From assembly GCA_021161105.1 (NCBI GenBank), contig JAGHBG010000059.1, forward strand, positions 1 through 21,083: a stretch of 21,083 nt of DNA. Reading direction: 5' to 3'. Positions within the stretch are counted from its first letter, which is position 1. The number at the start of each line of letters is the position of its first letter. This document shows, one piece after another, positions 7,823 to 14,934 of this stretch. The notes below the pieces were generated by a model. The model was not told the origin of the DNA, did not search any database, and saw nothing but the letters and a program-made list of their open reading frames with translations. The position numbers and the translations under genes are program-made. This DNA is from Thermotogaceae bacterium (GTDB lineage Bacteria > Thermotogota > Thermotogae > Thermotogales > Thermotogaceae).

Positions 7823-7828
7823 TATAAT
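7823..7828 (+). promoter_or_regulatory. ferritin promoter -10 (TATAAT)
   Basis: A perfect TATAAT lies 34 nt upstream of the ferritin ATG. No good -35 is visible at 16-18 nt (GGCATT at best). The CATTAG arm of the upstream inverted repeat occupies that place, which would suit activator-dependent or repressed transcription. Confidence 0.5.
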
Positions 7829-7862
7829 AAACATGGAAAAATTATATTGTGGGGGTGATAGA

Positions 7863-8366
7863 ATGTTTTTGAAAGATCAAGAACTTATAAGCGCACTCAA
7901 CGAGCAGATTAACAAGGAATTTTATTCTGCGTATCTTTACCTTTCCATGGCTGCTTACGCTGATTCCATGGGACTTTCTGGGTTTGCCAGCTGGCTTGAA
8001 AAGCAAGCAAAGGAAGAACTTGAACATGGCATGAAAATTTACAAATATCTTCAGGATAGAGATGCAAGGGTTGCTCTTGATGCTGTGGAAAAACCTAAAG
8101 CTGAGTGGAGTTCAATAGTTGAAGTTTTCGAAGATGCCCTTGAGCATGAATTTAAGGTAACAGAGTCTATTAATAAACTCATGGATCTTGCGGTGCAAAA
8201 GAAAGAATACGCCACTATATCTTTCCTTCAATGGTTCATCGATGAGCAGGTGGAAGAGGAAAAATCGTTCAAAGAAATTTTGGATATTCTCAAATCTGCT
8301 GATAATTTGCAGAGGGTTGTTTCTCAACTCGATAGAGAGCTTGCAAAAAGGGGAAAAGGGGGCTAA
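7863..8366 (+). CDS. ftn: ferritin (non-heme, FtnA-like)
   Basis: Iron-storage protein of 167 residues expected to form a 24-subunit shell that oxidises Fe(II) and stores ferric mineral in the cytoplasm. The ferroxidase residues are all present at a constant +2 offset from E. coli FtnA: Glu19, Glu52, His55, Glu96, Gln129 and Glu132, plus Tyr26. EELEHG (51-56) holds the EExxH-type motif. I chose ATG 7863 (MFLKDQEL) because GGGGGTGA precedes it by 4 nt; an ATG at 7833 would include that site in the coding region. A hairpin overlaps the stop codon and the next gene starts 28 nt later. Confidence 0.95.
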   Translation: MFLKDQELISALNEQINKEFYSAYLYLSMAAYADSMGLSGFASWLEKQAKEELEHGMKIYKYLQDRDARVALDAVEKPKAEWSSIVEVFEDALEHEFKVTESINKLMDLAVQKKEYATISFLQWFIDEQVEEEKSFKEILDILKSADNLQRVVSQLDRELAKRGKGG

Positions 8367-8377
8367 ACGCCCTCTTT
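8355..8377 (+). terminator. hairpin over ferritin stop codon, possible attenuator
   Basis: AAAGGGGGC (8355-8363) can pair with GCCCTCTTT (8369-8377) through nine pairs including one G-U, around a 5-nt loop that contains the TAA stop. It is followed by only a weak T-rich stretch and then the next gene's ribosome binding site. It may lower read-through into the dehydrogenase or protect the ferritin mRNA end. Confidence 0.45.
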
Positions 8378-8394
8378 ATTTGGAGGTGGAAGCT

Positions 8395-9075
8395 TTGCGG
8401 TGCGTTGTAACCGGTGCAAATAGGGGAATTGGCTATGCTATCGCAAAGAATTTGCTTTCTCAGGGGCACTCTGTTATAGCTGGCGTTAGAAACCCAGAAG
8501 CTGATTCTTTAAAAGAACTCAAAAGGCTGTATGATGCCTCTTTTGAGGTATATAAGCTCGATCTGGCAGATGAGGCATCTATTAAAGAGTTTTCTGGCAA
8601 TATTGAAGACCCTGTAGATATCCTGTTTAACAATGCAGGGGTTCTTTATAGAGACAGTGCTGAAACAGTTGAATACGAAAAAGTTCTCTATACAATTAAA
8701 GTTAACACACTTGGCGCGCTGTTTTTAACCAAATACCTGATAAAAAATCTTACAGAATCCGGTAATCCAAAGGTTATTAACACAAGTTCAATTCTCGGTT
8801 CTATATCGAGCTTTTCCGGGACAACAAGCGTTTCTTATTCTGTTTCAAAGGCTGCACTTAATATGGTTACAGTTTCTATGGCAAATGATCTGAGAAAATA
8901 TAATATAATAGTCATTTCACTGCATCCTGGGTGGGTAAGAACAGATATGGGTGGTTCAGCAGCTCCTGTCCTTCCTGATGAATCAGCAAAGGGAATAATA
9001 AACCTTGCTATGGGATTGACTATGAAACAGTCCGGAAGATTCTTTGATTATGAAGGAAGAGAAATTCCATGGTAA
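8395..9075 (+). CDS. short-chain dehydrogenase/reductase
   Basis: NAD(P)-dependent oxidoreductase of the classical SDR family, 226 residues. It has the cofactor motif TGANRGIG (6-13), NNAG (79-82), Asn104, Ser131/132, the YxxxK pair Tyr148/Lys152 (in SYSVSK) and HPGWVRTDMGG after the active site. The pattern resembles the carbonyl-reductase/C-factor group, but the substrate cannot be read from the sequence. The start is TTG 8395: GGAGGTGG lies 8 nt upstream and the cofactor motif begins five residues in, as usual. A longer reading from inside ferritin has no support. It is likely co-transcribed with ferritin, subject to the hairpin between them. The 225 nt after it (9076-9300) are AT-rich with no convincing gene. 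Confidence 0.9.
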   Translation: MRCVVTGANRGIGYAIAKNLLSQGHSVIAGVRNPEADSLKELKRLYDASFEVYKLDLADEASIKEFSGNIEDPVDILFNNAGVLYRDSAETVEYEKVLYTIKVNTLGALFLTKYLIKNLTESGNPKVINTSSILGSISSFSGTTSVSYSVSKAALNMVTVSMANDLRKYNIIVISLHPGWVRTDMGGSAAPVLPDESAKGIINLAMGLTMKQSGRFFDYEGREIPW

Positions 9076-9300
9076 TAAGAAAATCAAAATTTTAAAGCGT
9101 TTTTATTCTCACAGTCACTATTAGTAATGACCTAAAACAGATGGTGTTAAGATTTTTTAAATTTTCATCGGTGCAAGTTTTTATATACCTGTTTGATTAC
9201 TTTCTTATCGATTCTATGACAAGAAAAAAACAATTTCCTCATTCTTATCAAGTGCTACGAGAACAACTAAAAGACAATTATATAAATTTAAAAGGCTCAT

Positions 9301-11439
9301 TTACAGAAATTCTTCCATACTCCACAGCTTTTCCAATATTTTCATAATTTTTCTGAGGTTTTCATTTATGTTATCCTTGTAATCTTTTAACAAAGCTCTT
9401 TGACGATTGAGATCTTCTTTGAATTTTTCATGGCTTTCTGAAATTTCTCTTTTAAGCTCATTTATCTTGTATTCTATATCATCTATTGCTTCTCTGAAGA
9501 TATCCACAGTATTCCTAAGAATATTCTGAAGAATCTCGTTCTTTTTTAGATTCTTATTCAAAAGGCTCTCTTCAAGATATTTAACTGATATCAAAAATTT
9601 CTTTTCTATGTCTATCAAACTTTCCTCTTTTTTTATCTCCTTCAGCAGACTTTCTATTTCCTTTATTTTCTCTTTAAAGGCAGCCAGTTTCTTTTCAAAA
9701 AGACGAGTCAACTTTTCTGACTCATAGGTCTCCTTTTTGAAAAGTTTCTTTCTCTCATATGAACCTCTAATGGTGGCCAGAAGCTCCCACTTTGACAGAT
9801 TGCTTAAGTAGTCCATCTCCTGATCAAAGGATAATTTTTTTAATTTATTCAATTTTTCTTCCATTGATATGATTTTTTCGTTTAACTGGTTCATTTTTTC
9901 AGATTCCTTCATTTCTATCTCTTTGAACTTCTTATATATTTCACCGGCCAATTTTTCGACCAGCTCCCGTGCTCCGCTATGAAGCGAATCTGCATTTATG
10001 TCTGTATGTTGCTTTGAAGGTTCAGATCCAATCGGGTCAGGTCTATGAACAGATTCGACTTCCTGATGCTCTTTCTCTTTCGCTTCCTCTATCAATCCAT
10101 CTTCTTTTCCTTCATTTTCTGAAACTACTTCTTCTTTTTTACCGAAAATCACTTCAAAAATTCTTCTTTTTTCCTGTTTTGATAAGGTTTTGTGTGGAGT
10201 CAAAAGCCATCTCTGCCTGAAGGTTTTTATACCATTTTTATTTATCATGACAAATTCTCCAGGTTCCAGGTTTGCCATTTTGTCTGATAGAGATTCTTCC
10301 TCCGTTTCAAAGTTAGTGGAGATGTTTTCAAGGACTTTATCTCTGTCTCTCTTTCTTCCAAGCCTCCCTACAAACCATGTGAGGCAGTTTGATAAAGACC
10401 TGTAATCAACATCACCGGGGTTCTGGGTTGCAAGGATTGTGCTAACTCCGAAGGCCCTTGCCTGTTTCAAAAGAAGTCTTAATGGTATCTTTGATGGTGT
10501 TATGTGAGGATCCGGCGGAAGCATACCGGTTGATCCACCACCGCCACCTATTTCATCAACAAAGAATATTAACCTGGGTTTTTCTGATTCTCCTTTCTTT
10601 TTCATCCATGTGTATATGGAGTGAGCTACTATCGCTACTATTTGACTTTGAAGAGCAAAATCACTTATCATGGACAGATCTATTACCATAAGTGATTTCC
10701 CACGCCCGATGAGATTGTCTATATCGGATATGTTGTAACCCTTCAGTAAACGTTCATAGGTAACAAGTTTAGCATTTAAAGCGTTAGCCAGTTTTTCACG
10801 CGTTTTCGAGGGAATAAACTCATCAACGTTTCTGACACCTATTTTGTCAAACGGAGGGGTTATTATTGAAGAAATTATGAGCTTCAAACCTTCTATTCCA
10901 GATAAATCCACTCCGTTTTTCCAGTAGTATTCAATTACAGCCTGAAGATAAGCGTATTCTACATTCATGTCTTTGTTTGATCTTCCAAGAAGATAAACAA
11001 GGTTAGAAGCTGCAAGGGTCTTCGCCTCGTGAAAATCCTCTTCATCTTCTGGCATGGAAGGAATAGGAGAGAAAGATAAAGGCATTCCGGCTATACCAAA
11101 TGGAGAAAGAATCTTTATATCCAGATCCTCTTTCAATCGTTTGATGTCCTGATATGAGTAACCAGATTCCTCCAGCTTTCTTAAATGTGTCTGGAAACCT
11201 ACAAATTTGAACTTTTTGAACCCTTCTTCGTTAAAAAGGTCAAGCGGGAAGAGAAGTGAGGAAACATCTCCTTTTAAATCAACAGCGATAACTGGTATAT
11301 TCTTTAAAAGCGCCTCTTCTATTATTATCTTAGCCATAACGGTTTTTCCTGAGCCAGTCGAACCACAGATGAAAACATGGGTGTTAAGATCCTTCACATT
11401 AAGTGTTGCATCCTTTCCCAGGAACATCTCATCGCTCAC
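9301..11439 (-). CDS. HerA/DUF87-like ATPase with long coiled-coil tail
   Basis: A 712-residue ATPase of the HerA/FtsK/VirB4 superfamily, probably a DNA or protein translocase. Walker A is GSTGSGKT (26-33) and is followed by a VIAVDLKGD segment typical of the family. Walker B is RLIFFVDEIGGGGG (near 300). Then come LLLKQARAFGVSTILATQNP and FVGRLGRKRDRD, with a likely sensor and arginine region. From about residue 500 to the end the protein is strongly charged and heptad-like, predicted coiled coil of about 200 residues. The start is GTG 11439 because AAGGAGGAG ends 6 nt before it; a TTG at 11463 would include that site. It stands alone with no NurA nuclease beside it, unlike archaeal herA operons, and faces the dehydrogenase gene tail to tail. 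Confidence 0.82.
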   Translation of the reverse strand: MSDEMFLGKDATLNVKDLNTHVFICGSTGSGKTVMAKIIIEEALLKNIPVIAVDLKGDVSSLLFPLDLFNEEGFKKFKFVGFQTHLRKLEESGYSYQDIKRLKEDLDIKILSPFGIAGMPLSFSPIPSMPEDEEDFHEAKTLAASNLVYLLGRSNKDMNVEYAYLQAVIEYYWKNGVDLSGIEGLKLIISSIITPPFDKIGVRNVDEFIPSKTREKLANALNAKLVTYERLLKGYNISDIDNLIGRGKSLMVIDLSMISDFALQSQIVAIVAHSIYTWMKKKGESEKPRLIFFVDEIGGGGGSTGMLPPDPHITPSKIPLRLLLKQARAFGVSTILATQNPGDVDYRSLSNCLTWFVGRLGRKRDRDKVLENISTNFETEEESLSDKMANLEPGEFVMINKNGIKTFRQRWLLTPHKTLSKQEKRRIFEVIFGKKEEVVSENEGKEDGLIEEAKEKEHQEVESVHRPDPIGSEPSKQHTDINADSLHSGARELVEKLAGEIYKKFKEIEMKESEKMNQLNEKIISMEEKLNKLKKLSFDQEMDYLSNLSKWELLATIRGSYERKKLFKKETYESEKLTRLFEKKLAAFKEKIKEIESLLKEIKKEESLIDIEKKFLISVKYLEESLLNKNLKKNEILQNILRNTVDIFREAIDDIEYKINELKREISESHEKFKEDLNRQRALLKDYKDNINENLRKIMKILEKLWSMEEFL

Positions 11440-11495
11440 GGAAGACTCCTCCTTTACAGACAAATAGTGGGTGCTGCTAAATCACCTCAGCTTTT

Positions 11496-11525
11496 ATTTT
11501 AAATCAAAGATCTTTTAAATAACAA
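11496..11525 (-). promoter_or_regulatory. candidate promoter for the HerA-like ATPase
   Basis: On the minus strand TTGTTA (11520-11525), an 18-nt spacer and TAAAAT (11496-11501) lie about 57 nt before the GTG start. This is a reasonable but imperfect sigma-A-type promoter. Confidence 0.4.
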
Positions 11526-11555
11526 ATGACATGGAAATTAAACTCATCAATTGTT

Positions 11556-11561
11556 TATAAT
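11556..11561 (+). promoter_or_regulatory. -10 element upstream of the FliK-like gene
   Basis: A perfect TATAAT 50 nt before ATG 11612, without a recognisable -35 (GGAAAT at 17 nt). It could drive the rightward group of four genes. Confidence 0.35.
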
Positions 11562-11611
11562 ATTCTGTTGAACTAAAGCAACACTGGAGCGGAGCCGATA
11601 ATTCTATCGAT

Positions 11612-12373
11612 ATGAATGGCGTAGTTGTTGATATATACAAAGGTTATGTGAAGGTTCATACTCCAAAAGGGGAAAAGATATTAAAGATTAAGGGAAGGAA
11701 AAACTTCCCTGAGAAAGGATGGATTCTGGAATTTAAGAAAGATGACCCTTATGCTCAGTTTCAGGGAAATGTAGTCGTTGATTCTATGGTGGCACTCCCT
11801 CCTTTGAATGAGGTTATTCCAATCGTGGAAGCTGCAAAAACCAGCAGGCCGGATGATATTATTTTTCTTGCGGAGGTAACAAGGAATGTTTACAGAAGAT
11901 TGGGAAAACTCCCAGGATGGTATTACAAAAGGCTTGGAGAGTATTATCAGCAGGGCGAAGCATTTTCAGAAAAGCATGGAATTATGAGCAGCAGTGTGGC
12001 AAAACTGCTGAAAAAAGAAGGGATAGAATTTCAAAAAGGAAAAGTCGATCCAAATCGTGCTTTTGGATACTGGCTCAGAACATTTTCGTCTCCTCTGGAG
12101 TTCAGATCGTACAATTCAGGAAGTGGCAAAAGGATCAGGCTTTATATAAGGAAAACCTTAAGTTCATTCAGGATAAAGGTTGAATACCTGAGCAAAGAAT
12201 ATGGAGAAATTTTTCTGGAAGGCGAGATATCCAAAGTCGATACAAAATTAAAACTCGTATCTGATAAGATTATTGATAGTGAAAAAATAAAGGTACTGGA
12301 AGAAAATTTAAAAAGGTTTGTTTCAAATGTTCTTATAGTTCAGGGAGGAAAGGGACTTGGATTCTATGTGTGA
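11612..12373 (+). CDS. hypothetical protein, possible FliK/YlqG-like
   Basis: A 253-residue soluble protein I do not recognise from motifs alone. Residues 1-50 look like a small beta domain (VVVDIYKGYVKVHTPKGEK). A helical middle follows (about 65-150), with a possible DNA- or protein-binding helix pair. The C-terminal 90 residues (RIRLYIRKTLSSFRIKVEYL, then GEIFLEGEIS) resemble in layout the C-terminal domain of FliK hook-length proteins. The context supports this: the next gene is a stand-alone FlhB C-terminal domain, as in Bacillus ylqG-ylqH, where ylqG is FliK-like. The ribosome binding site is odd: GGAGCGGAG lies 16 nt before ATG, further than for any neighbour. The functional name is inference from position. 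Confidence 0.5.
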   Translation: MNGVVVDIYKGYVKVHTPKGEKILKIKGRKNFPEKGWILEFKKDDPYAQFQGNVVVDSMVALPPLNEVIPIVEAAKTSRPDDIIFLAEVTRNVYRRLGKLPGWYYKRLGEYYQQGEAFSEKHGIMSSSVAKLLKKEGIEFQKGKVDPNRAFGYWLRTFSSPLEFRSYNSGSGKRIRLYIRKTLSSFRIKVEYLSKEYGEIFLEGEISKVDTKLKLVSDKIIDSEKIKVLEENLKRFVSNVLIVQGGKGLGFYV

Positions 12374-12614
12374 AGAGAGAGTGGCTGTTGCTTTAAAATA
12401 TGATCCTTCACGCAGGGACGCTCCCTTTGTTGTCGCAAAGGGAAAATGCTGGCTTGCAGAAATTATAATTGAGGAAGCAAAAAAAGCGGGGGTTCCTGTT
12501 GTGAGCTCCCCTGAACTTGTTCATGATCTTTATGAACTGGATATTCTTCAAGAAATTCCTTCTGATCTATATCTTGCTGTAGCACAAATATTGATTTTTC
12601 TGGCAGAGTTTTGA
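12357..12614 (+). CDS. stand-alone FlhB cytoplasmic domain (YlqH/FlhX type)
   Basis: An 85-residue protein matching the cytoplasmic C-terminal domain of FlhB/YscU export-switch proteins: VAVALKYDPSRRDAPFVVAKG, then AEIIIEEAKKAGVPVV, SPELVHDLYELDI, QEIPSDLYLAVAQ. In full-length FlhB this follows the autocleavage motif NPTH. Here the protein begins just after that point and NPTH is absent (CEERVAV takes its place), as in YlqH/FlhX proteins. No transmembrane part is present. TTG 12357 has GGAGG at exactly 8 nt; ATG 12366 is an alternative. It overlaps the upstream gene by 17 nt, so the two are translationally coupled. No other flagellar gene is in the window. Confidence 0.85.
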   Translation: MDSMCEERVAVALKYDPSRRDAPFVVAKGKCWLAEIIIEEAKKAGVPVVSSPELVHDLYELDILQEIPSDLYLAVAQILIFLAEF

Positions 12615-12643
12615 AAGAATCAGAAGCTTCAGGAGGTGTGGTG

Positions 12644-13399
12644 ATGAAAATTCTGAAAAAGCTTGTGAAAAAAGCAACAGATATGTCTGAAGGGTTGTAC
12701 GTTGAGGATTTTGTTATAGGAATAGGGCTGGTTGGAGTCAAGCTTTCCAATGGTTCGGCAGGAGTTGCTTACAACCTAAGACAGGACCTCTTAGGGCAGT
12801 GTGAAGAGTTTTCTAAAGGCAGAGGAAAAGATTACTCCTTGCTTTTAAAACCTGGAGAAAAAGCAACCACGTTCATAGAAGCCTTCATCAGCGAAAATCC
12901 CATAGCAAAGTCTCTGGGATTGGCAACCATAAATACGGTGTTATCGGAAAAAGATAATTTACAGAAAGGGGACATTCTGGAATATTTAGAGATAAAAGAA
13001 GGTGATGTCGTAGGAATGATAGGAGAAATTGGCCCTCTTATAATGTCTGCCATGGAAAAAGGAGCGAGTGTTCGAGTATTTGAAAGAAACAGAAAAAGAG
13101 GTCAATTCCCAGATTGGGCAATAACAACCCACCTTGAGGATTGCGACGTTGTTATAATATCAGCTTCTTCCATTGTCAACTGGACTATTGAGTGGATCCT
13201 GGATTATGTAAATACGGATAGGGTGGCTATCGTTGGTCCAACTGCAACTCTTGTTAAGGATGTTTTCCCCGTTAAAGTCATCGCAGGTACGAATATACTT
13301 GATCCCGATAGATTGCTTGAGGCTTTGTCTAGAGGAATAGGAACAACAGGATTATATTCATCCGGTATAGCAGAAAAGGTAGACCTTGTTTTGACATAG
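12644..13399 (+). CDS. DUF4213/DUF364 putative heavy-metal chelation protein
   Basis: A 251-residue cytoplasmic protein with two recognisable parts. An N-terminal DUF4213-like domain (about 1-85) has VEDFVIGIGLVGVKLSNGSAG. A C-terminal DUF364 Rossmann-like domain (about 90-251) has GDVVGMIGEIGPLI, VRVFERNRKRGQFPD, CDVVIISASSIVNWTIEWIL, VAIVGPTATLVKDVFP and a TGLYSSG end. The family is labelled putative heavy-metal chelation from structure and neighbourhood, and the real reaction is not established. ATG 12644 is preceded by AGGAGG at 7 nt; a TTG at 12611 has no such site. It lies 29 nt after the FlhB-like gene and 77 nt before the OsmC gene. Confidence 0.78.
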   Translation: MKILKKLVKKATDMSEGLYVEDFVIGIGLVGVKLSNGSAGVAYNLRQDLLGQCEEFSKGRGKDYSLLLKPGEKATTFIEAFISENPIAKSLGLATINTVLSEKDNLQKGDILEYLEIKEGDVVGMIGEIGPLIMSAMEKGASVRVFERNRKRGQFPDWAITTHLEDCDVVIISASSIVNWTIEWILDYVNTDRVAIVGPTATLVKDVFPVKVIAGTNILDPDRLLEALSRGIGTTGLYSSGIAEKVDLVLT

Positions 13400-13423
13400 T
13401 TTCATAAGTTACAGACTTCACCG

Positions 13424-13441
13424 CAGTGCCCACTGTATAAT
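13424..13441 (+). promoter_or_regulatory. osmC-family promoter -10 with adjoining dyad
   Basis: TATAAT (13436-13441) lies 35 nt before the ATG and is directly preceded by the dyad CAGTG-CC-CACTG (13424-13435), which would sit in the spacer. No consensus -35 is visible. The dyad is similar in kind to the CAGT-N3-ACTG dyad at the mnmA promoter. Confidence 0.4.
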
Positions 13442-13476
13442 ACTGGCCAAAGCATCTGGAAATCGGAGGTGAATAT

Positions 13477-13911
13477 ATGGCAAGTGTCGAGATGAACTGG
13501 AGAGGGAATATGCTTTTTTACTCCAGAACATCATCTGGACATGATGTATTTATGGATTCATCGCCGGAAGTGGGTGGAAATAATTCAGCGGCGAGACCAA
13601 TGGAGTACTTTATACTAAGTCTGGCAGGATGTACAGGTATGGATGTTGTTTCAATACTCTCAAAGATGAAACTTCTGGACAAGATTAAGTCTTTCGATAT
13701 AAAAATAGAATTTGGAAGAGCAGAAACACATCCAAAAGTTTACAAATGGATAAAGGTACTGTACGTATTCAAAGTGGAAAAGGGTACTCCACACGATAAA
13801 ATAAAGAGAGCAGTTGAGCTTTCTCAAGATAAATACTGTAGCGTATCAGCCATGCTCAAAAAAGCCGTTGAAGATTTTGGATATGAAGTGATAATAAAAG
13901 AGGCGCCATGA
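13477..13911 (+). CDS. OsmC/Ohr-family protein
   Basis: A 144-residue cytoplasmic protein of the OsmC family, thiol-dependent peroxidases that reduce organic hydroperoxides. The two family cysteines are present: Cys52 in SLAGCTGMD on the central helix and Cys121 in DKYCSVSAML. PMEYFILSLAGC matches the conserved helix entry. It belongs to the YhfA-like or general OsmC branch rather than clearly to Ohr, so peroxidase activity is likely but not certain. The ATG has GGAGGTG 5 nt upstream. The gene has its own promoter-like region and ends in a terminator whose loop contains the stop codon. Confidence 0.9.
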   Translation: MASVEMNWRGNMLFYSRTSSGHDVFMDSSPEVGGNNSAARPMEYFILSLAGCTGMDVVSILSKMKLLDKIKSFDIKIEFGRAETHPKVYKWIKVLYVFKVEKGTPHDKIKRAVELSQDKYCSVSAMLKKAVEDFGYEVIIKEAP

Positions 13912-13924
13912 CAGGCGCCTCTTT
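13897..13924. terminator. bidirectional terminator between osmC-type gene and glpX
   Basis: AAAGAGGCGCC (13897-13907) and GGCGCCTCTTT (13914-13924) form a perfect 11-bp stem with a 6-nt loop. T runs follow in both directions. It overlaps the OsmC-family stop and ends just before the glpX stop, serving both convergent genes. Confidence 0.9.
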
Positions 13925-14922
13925 CTAAAGTTCTATTCTTATAAATTTCATTTCTCCTCCACTTTTCAGTGGTATCGTTTTAAACCTCAAATTGTGAATC
14001 GCAGTGATTTTCCGTATTGTCCTTGTTTTAGATCTCATAACTATGGATTCTGTTATTGCTTTGTGCCTTCCATACTTTACACCACTTAAGAATTCGCCAT
14101 CTGTAACCCCAGTTGCTGCAAATATAACATTATCCCCATCTATCAAATCTTCTGTGTAATATACTTTATTTACATCGTAACCCATTTCTTCTGCCTTTTT
14201 TCTTTCTTCATCGTCTTTTGGCCACATCTTAATCTGGAGTTCTCCCCCAAGGGATTTGAGTGCCGCAGCTGCCAGTATACCTTCAGGTGTTCCACCTATT
14301 CCTATGTACATATCTACATAGCTGTCAGGCATAGCCGTTGCAATTGCACCAGCTATATCACCATCGCTTATAAGTTTTATTCTTGCCCCCAATGCTCTTA
14401 CCTCTTCTATCATTTTTCTATGCCTTTCCCTATCAAGTATAACCACAGTAAATTCGTGGATATCTTTCCCGAGAATGGCCGCTGCTACCCTGATATTTTC
14501 CCTAATTGGTGCGCTTATATCCAGTTTTCCAGCAAGTTCTGGCCCCACAGCAAGCTTAAAAGAATAGAATGTTGGAAGGAACGCTATCTTACCTCTCTCT
14601 GCCGCTGCGATTACACTAATAGCATTGGGTCTTCCGTGAGCAACAAGTCTTGTTCCATCTATGGGATCGACCGCAATGTCAAGTTCAGGTGCATCTTCCT
14701 TCCAGTTTCCTACTTTCTCTCCAATATATAGCATAGGCGCTTCGTCCTTTTCACCCTCACCTATGACAACTATTCCTTTAATGTCTATGTAGTCAAGCAT
14801 TCCTCTCATTGCATCAACAGCTGCCTGATCCACTGCCTCCTTGTTACTCTTCCGAGATATCTACTTGCCATAAGTGCTGCAGCTTCTGTCACTCTGACTA
14901 ATTCTAAAGTGATTTCTCTCAC
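13925..14922 (-). pseudogene. glpX: class II fructose-1,6-bisphosphatase GlpX, 1-nt frameshift near the start
   Basis: GlpX hydrolyses fructose-1,6-bisphosphate in gluconeogenesis. The body has VVIGEGEKDEAPMLYIGEKV, the metal/phosphate motif DPIDGTRL, GIGGTPEGILAAAALKSLGG and MWPKDDEE. The true N-terminus is in another frame. GTG 14922, 7 nt after GGAGG, encodes MREITLELVRVTEAAALMAS then RYLGR, matching GlpX starts. That frame leaves the family after Arg (14848) and stops within 13 codons. The family sequence resumes as NKEAVDQAAVDAMRG at 14845 in the other frame, with two nt (14846-14847) where a codon is expected. Restored length is about 332 residues, normal for GlpX. Options are a sequencing error, a recent mutation or recoding; no slippery heptamer is visible. 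A start at GTG 14833 would lack 30 conserved residues and have its SD only 2 nt away. It follows gdh by 12 nt. Confidence 0.85.
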
Positions 14923-14934
14923 TCTTAATCCTCC

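Noticed and set aside
8188..8394. N-terminal extension of the dehydrogenase back into ferritin
   Set aside because: The added residues are an out-of-frame reading of ferritin. GGAGGTGG followed by TTG 8395 and the immediate TGANRGIG motif fix the start.
9076..9347. Small plus-strand ORF 9141-9347 after the dehydrogenase
   Set aside because: No ribosome binding site, low-complexity AT-rich composition, and its 3' end runs antisense into the ATPase gene. An imperfect 18-bp palindrome at 9114-9131 was also seen but has no context.
13391..13419. TTGACA at 13391 as a -35 for the OsmC-family gene
   Set aside because: It overlaps the stop region of the upstream gene, and no -10 lies 15-19 nt downstream; TATAAT at 13436 is too far away.
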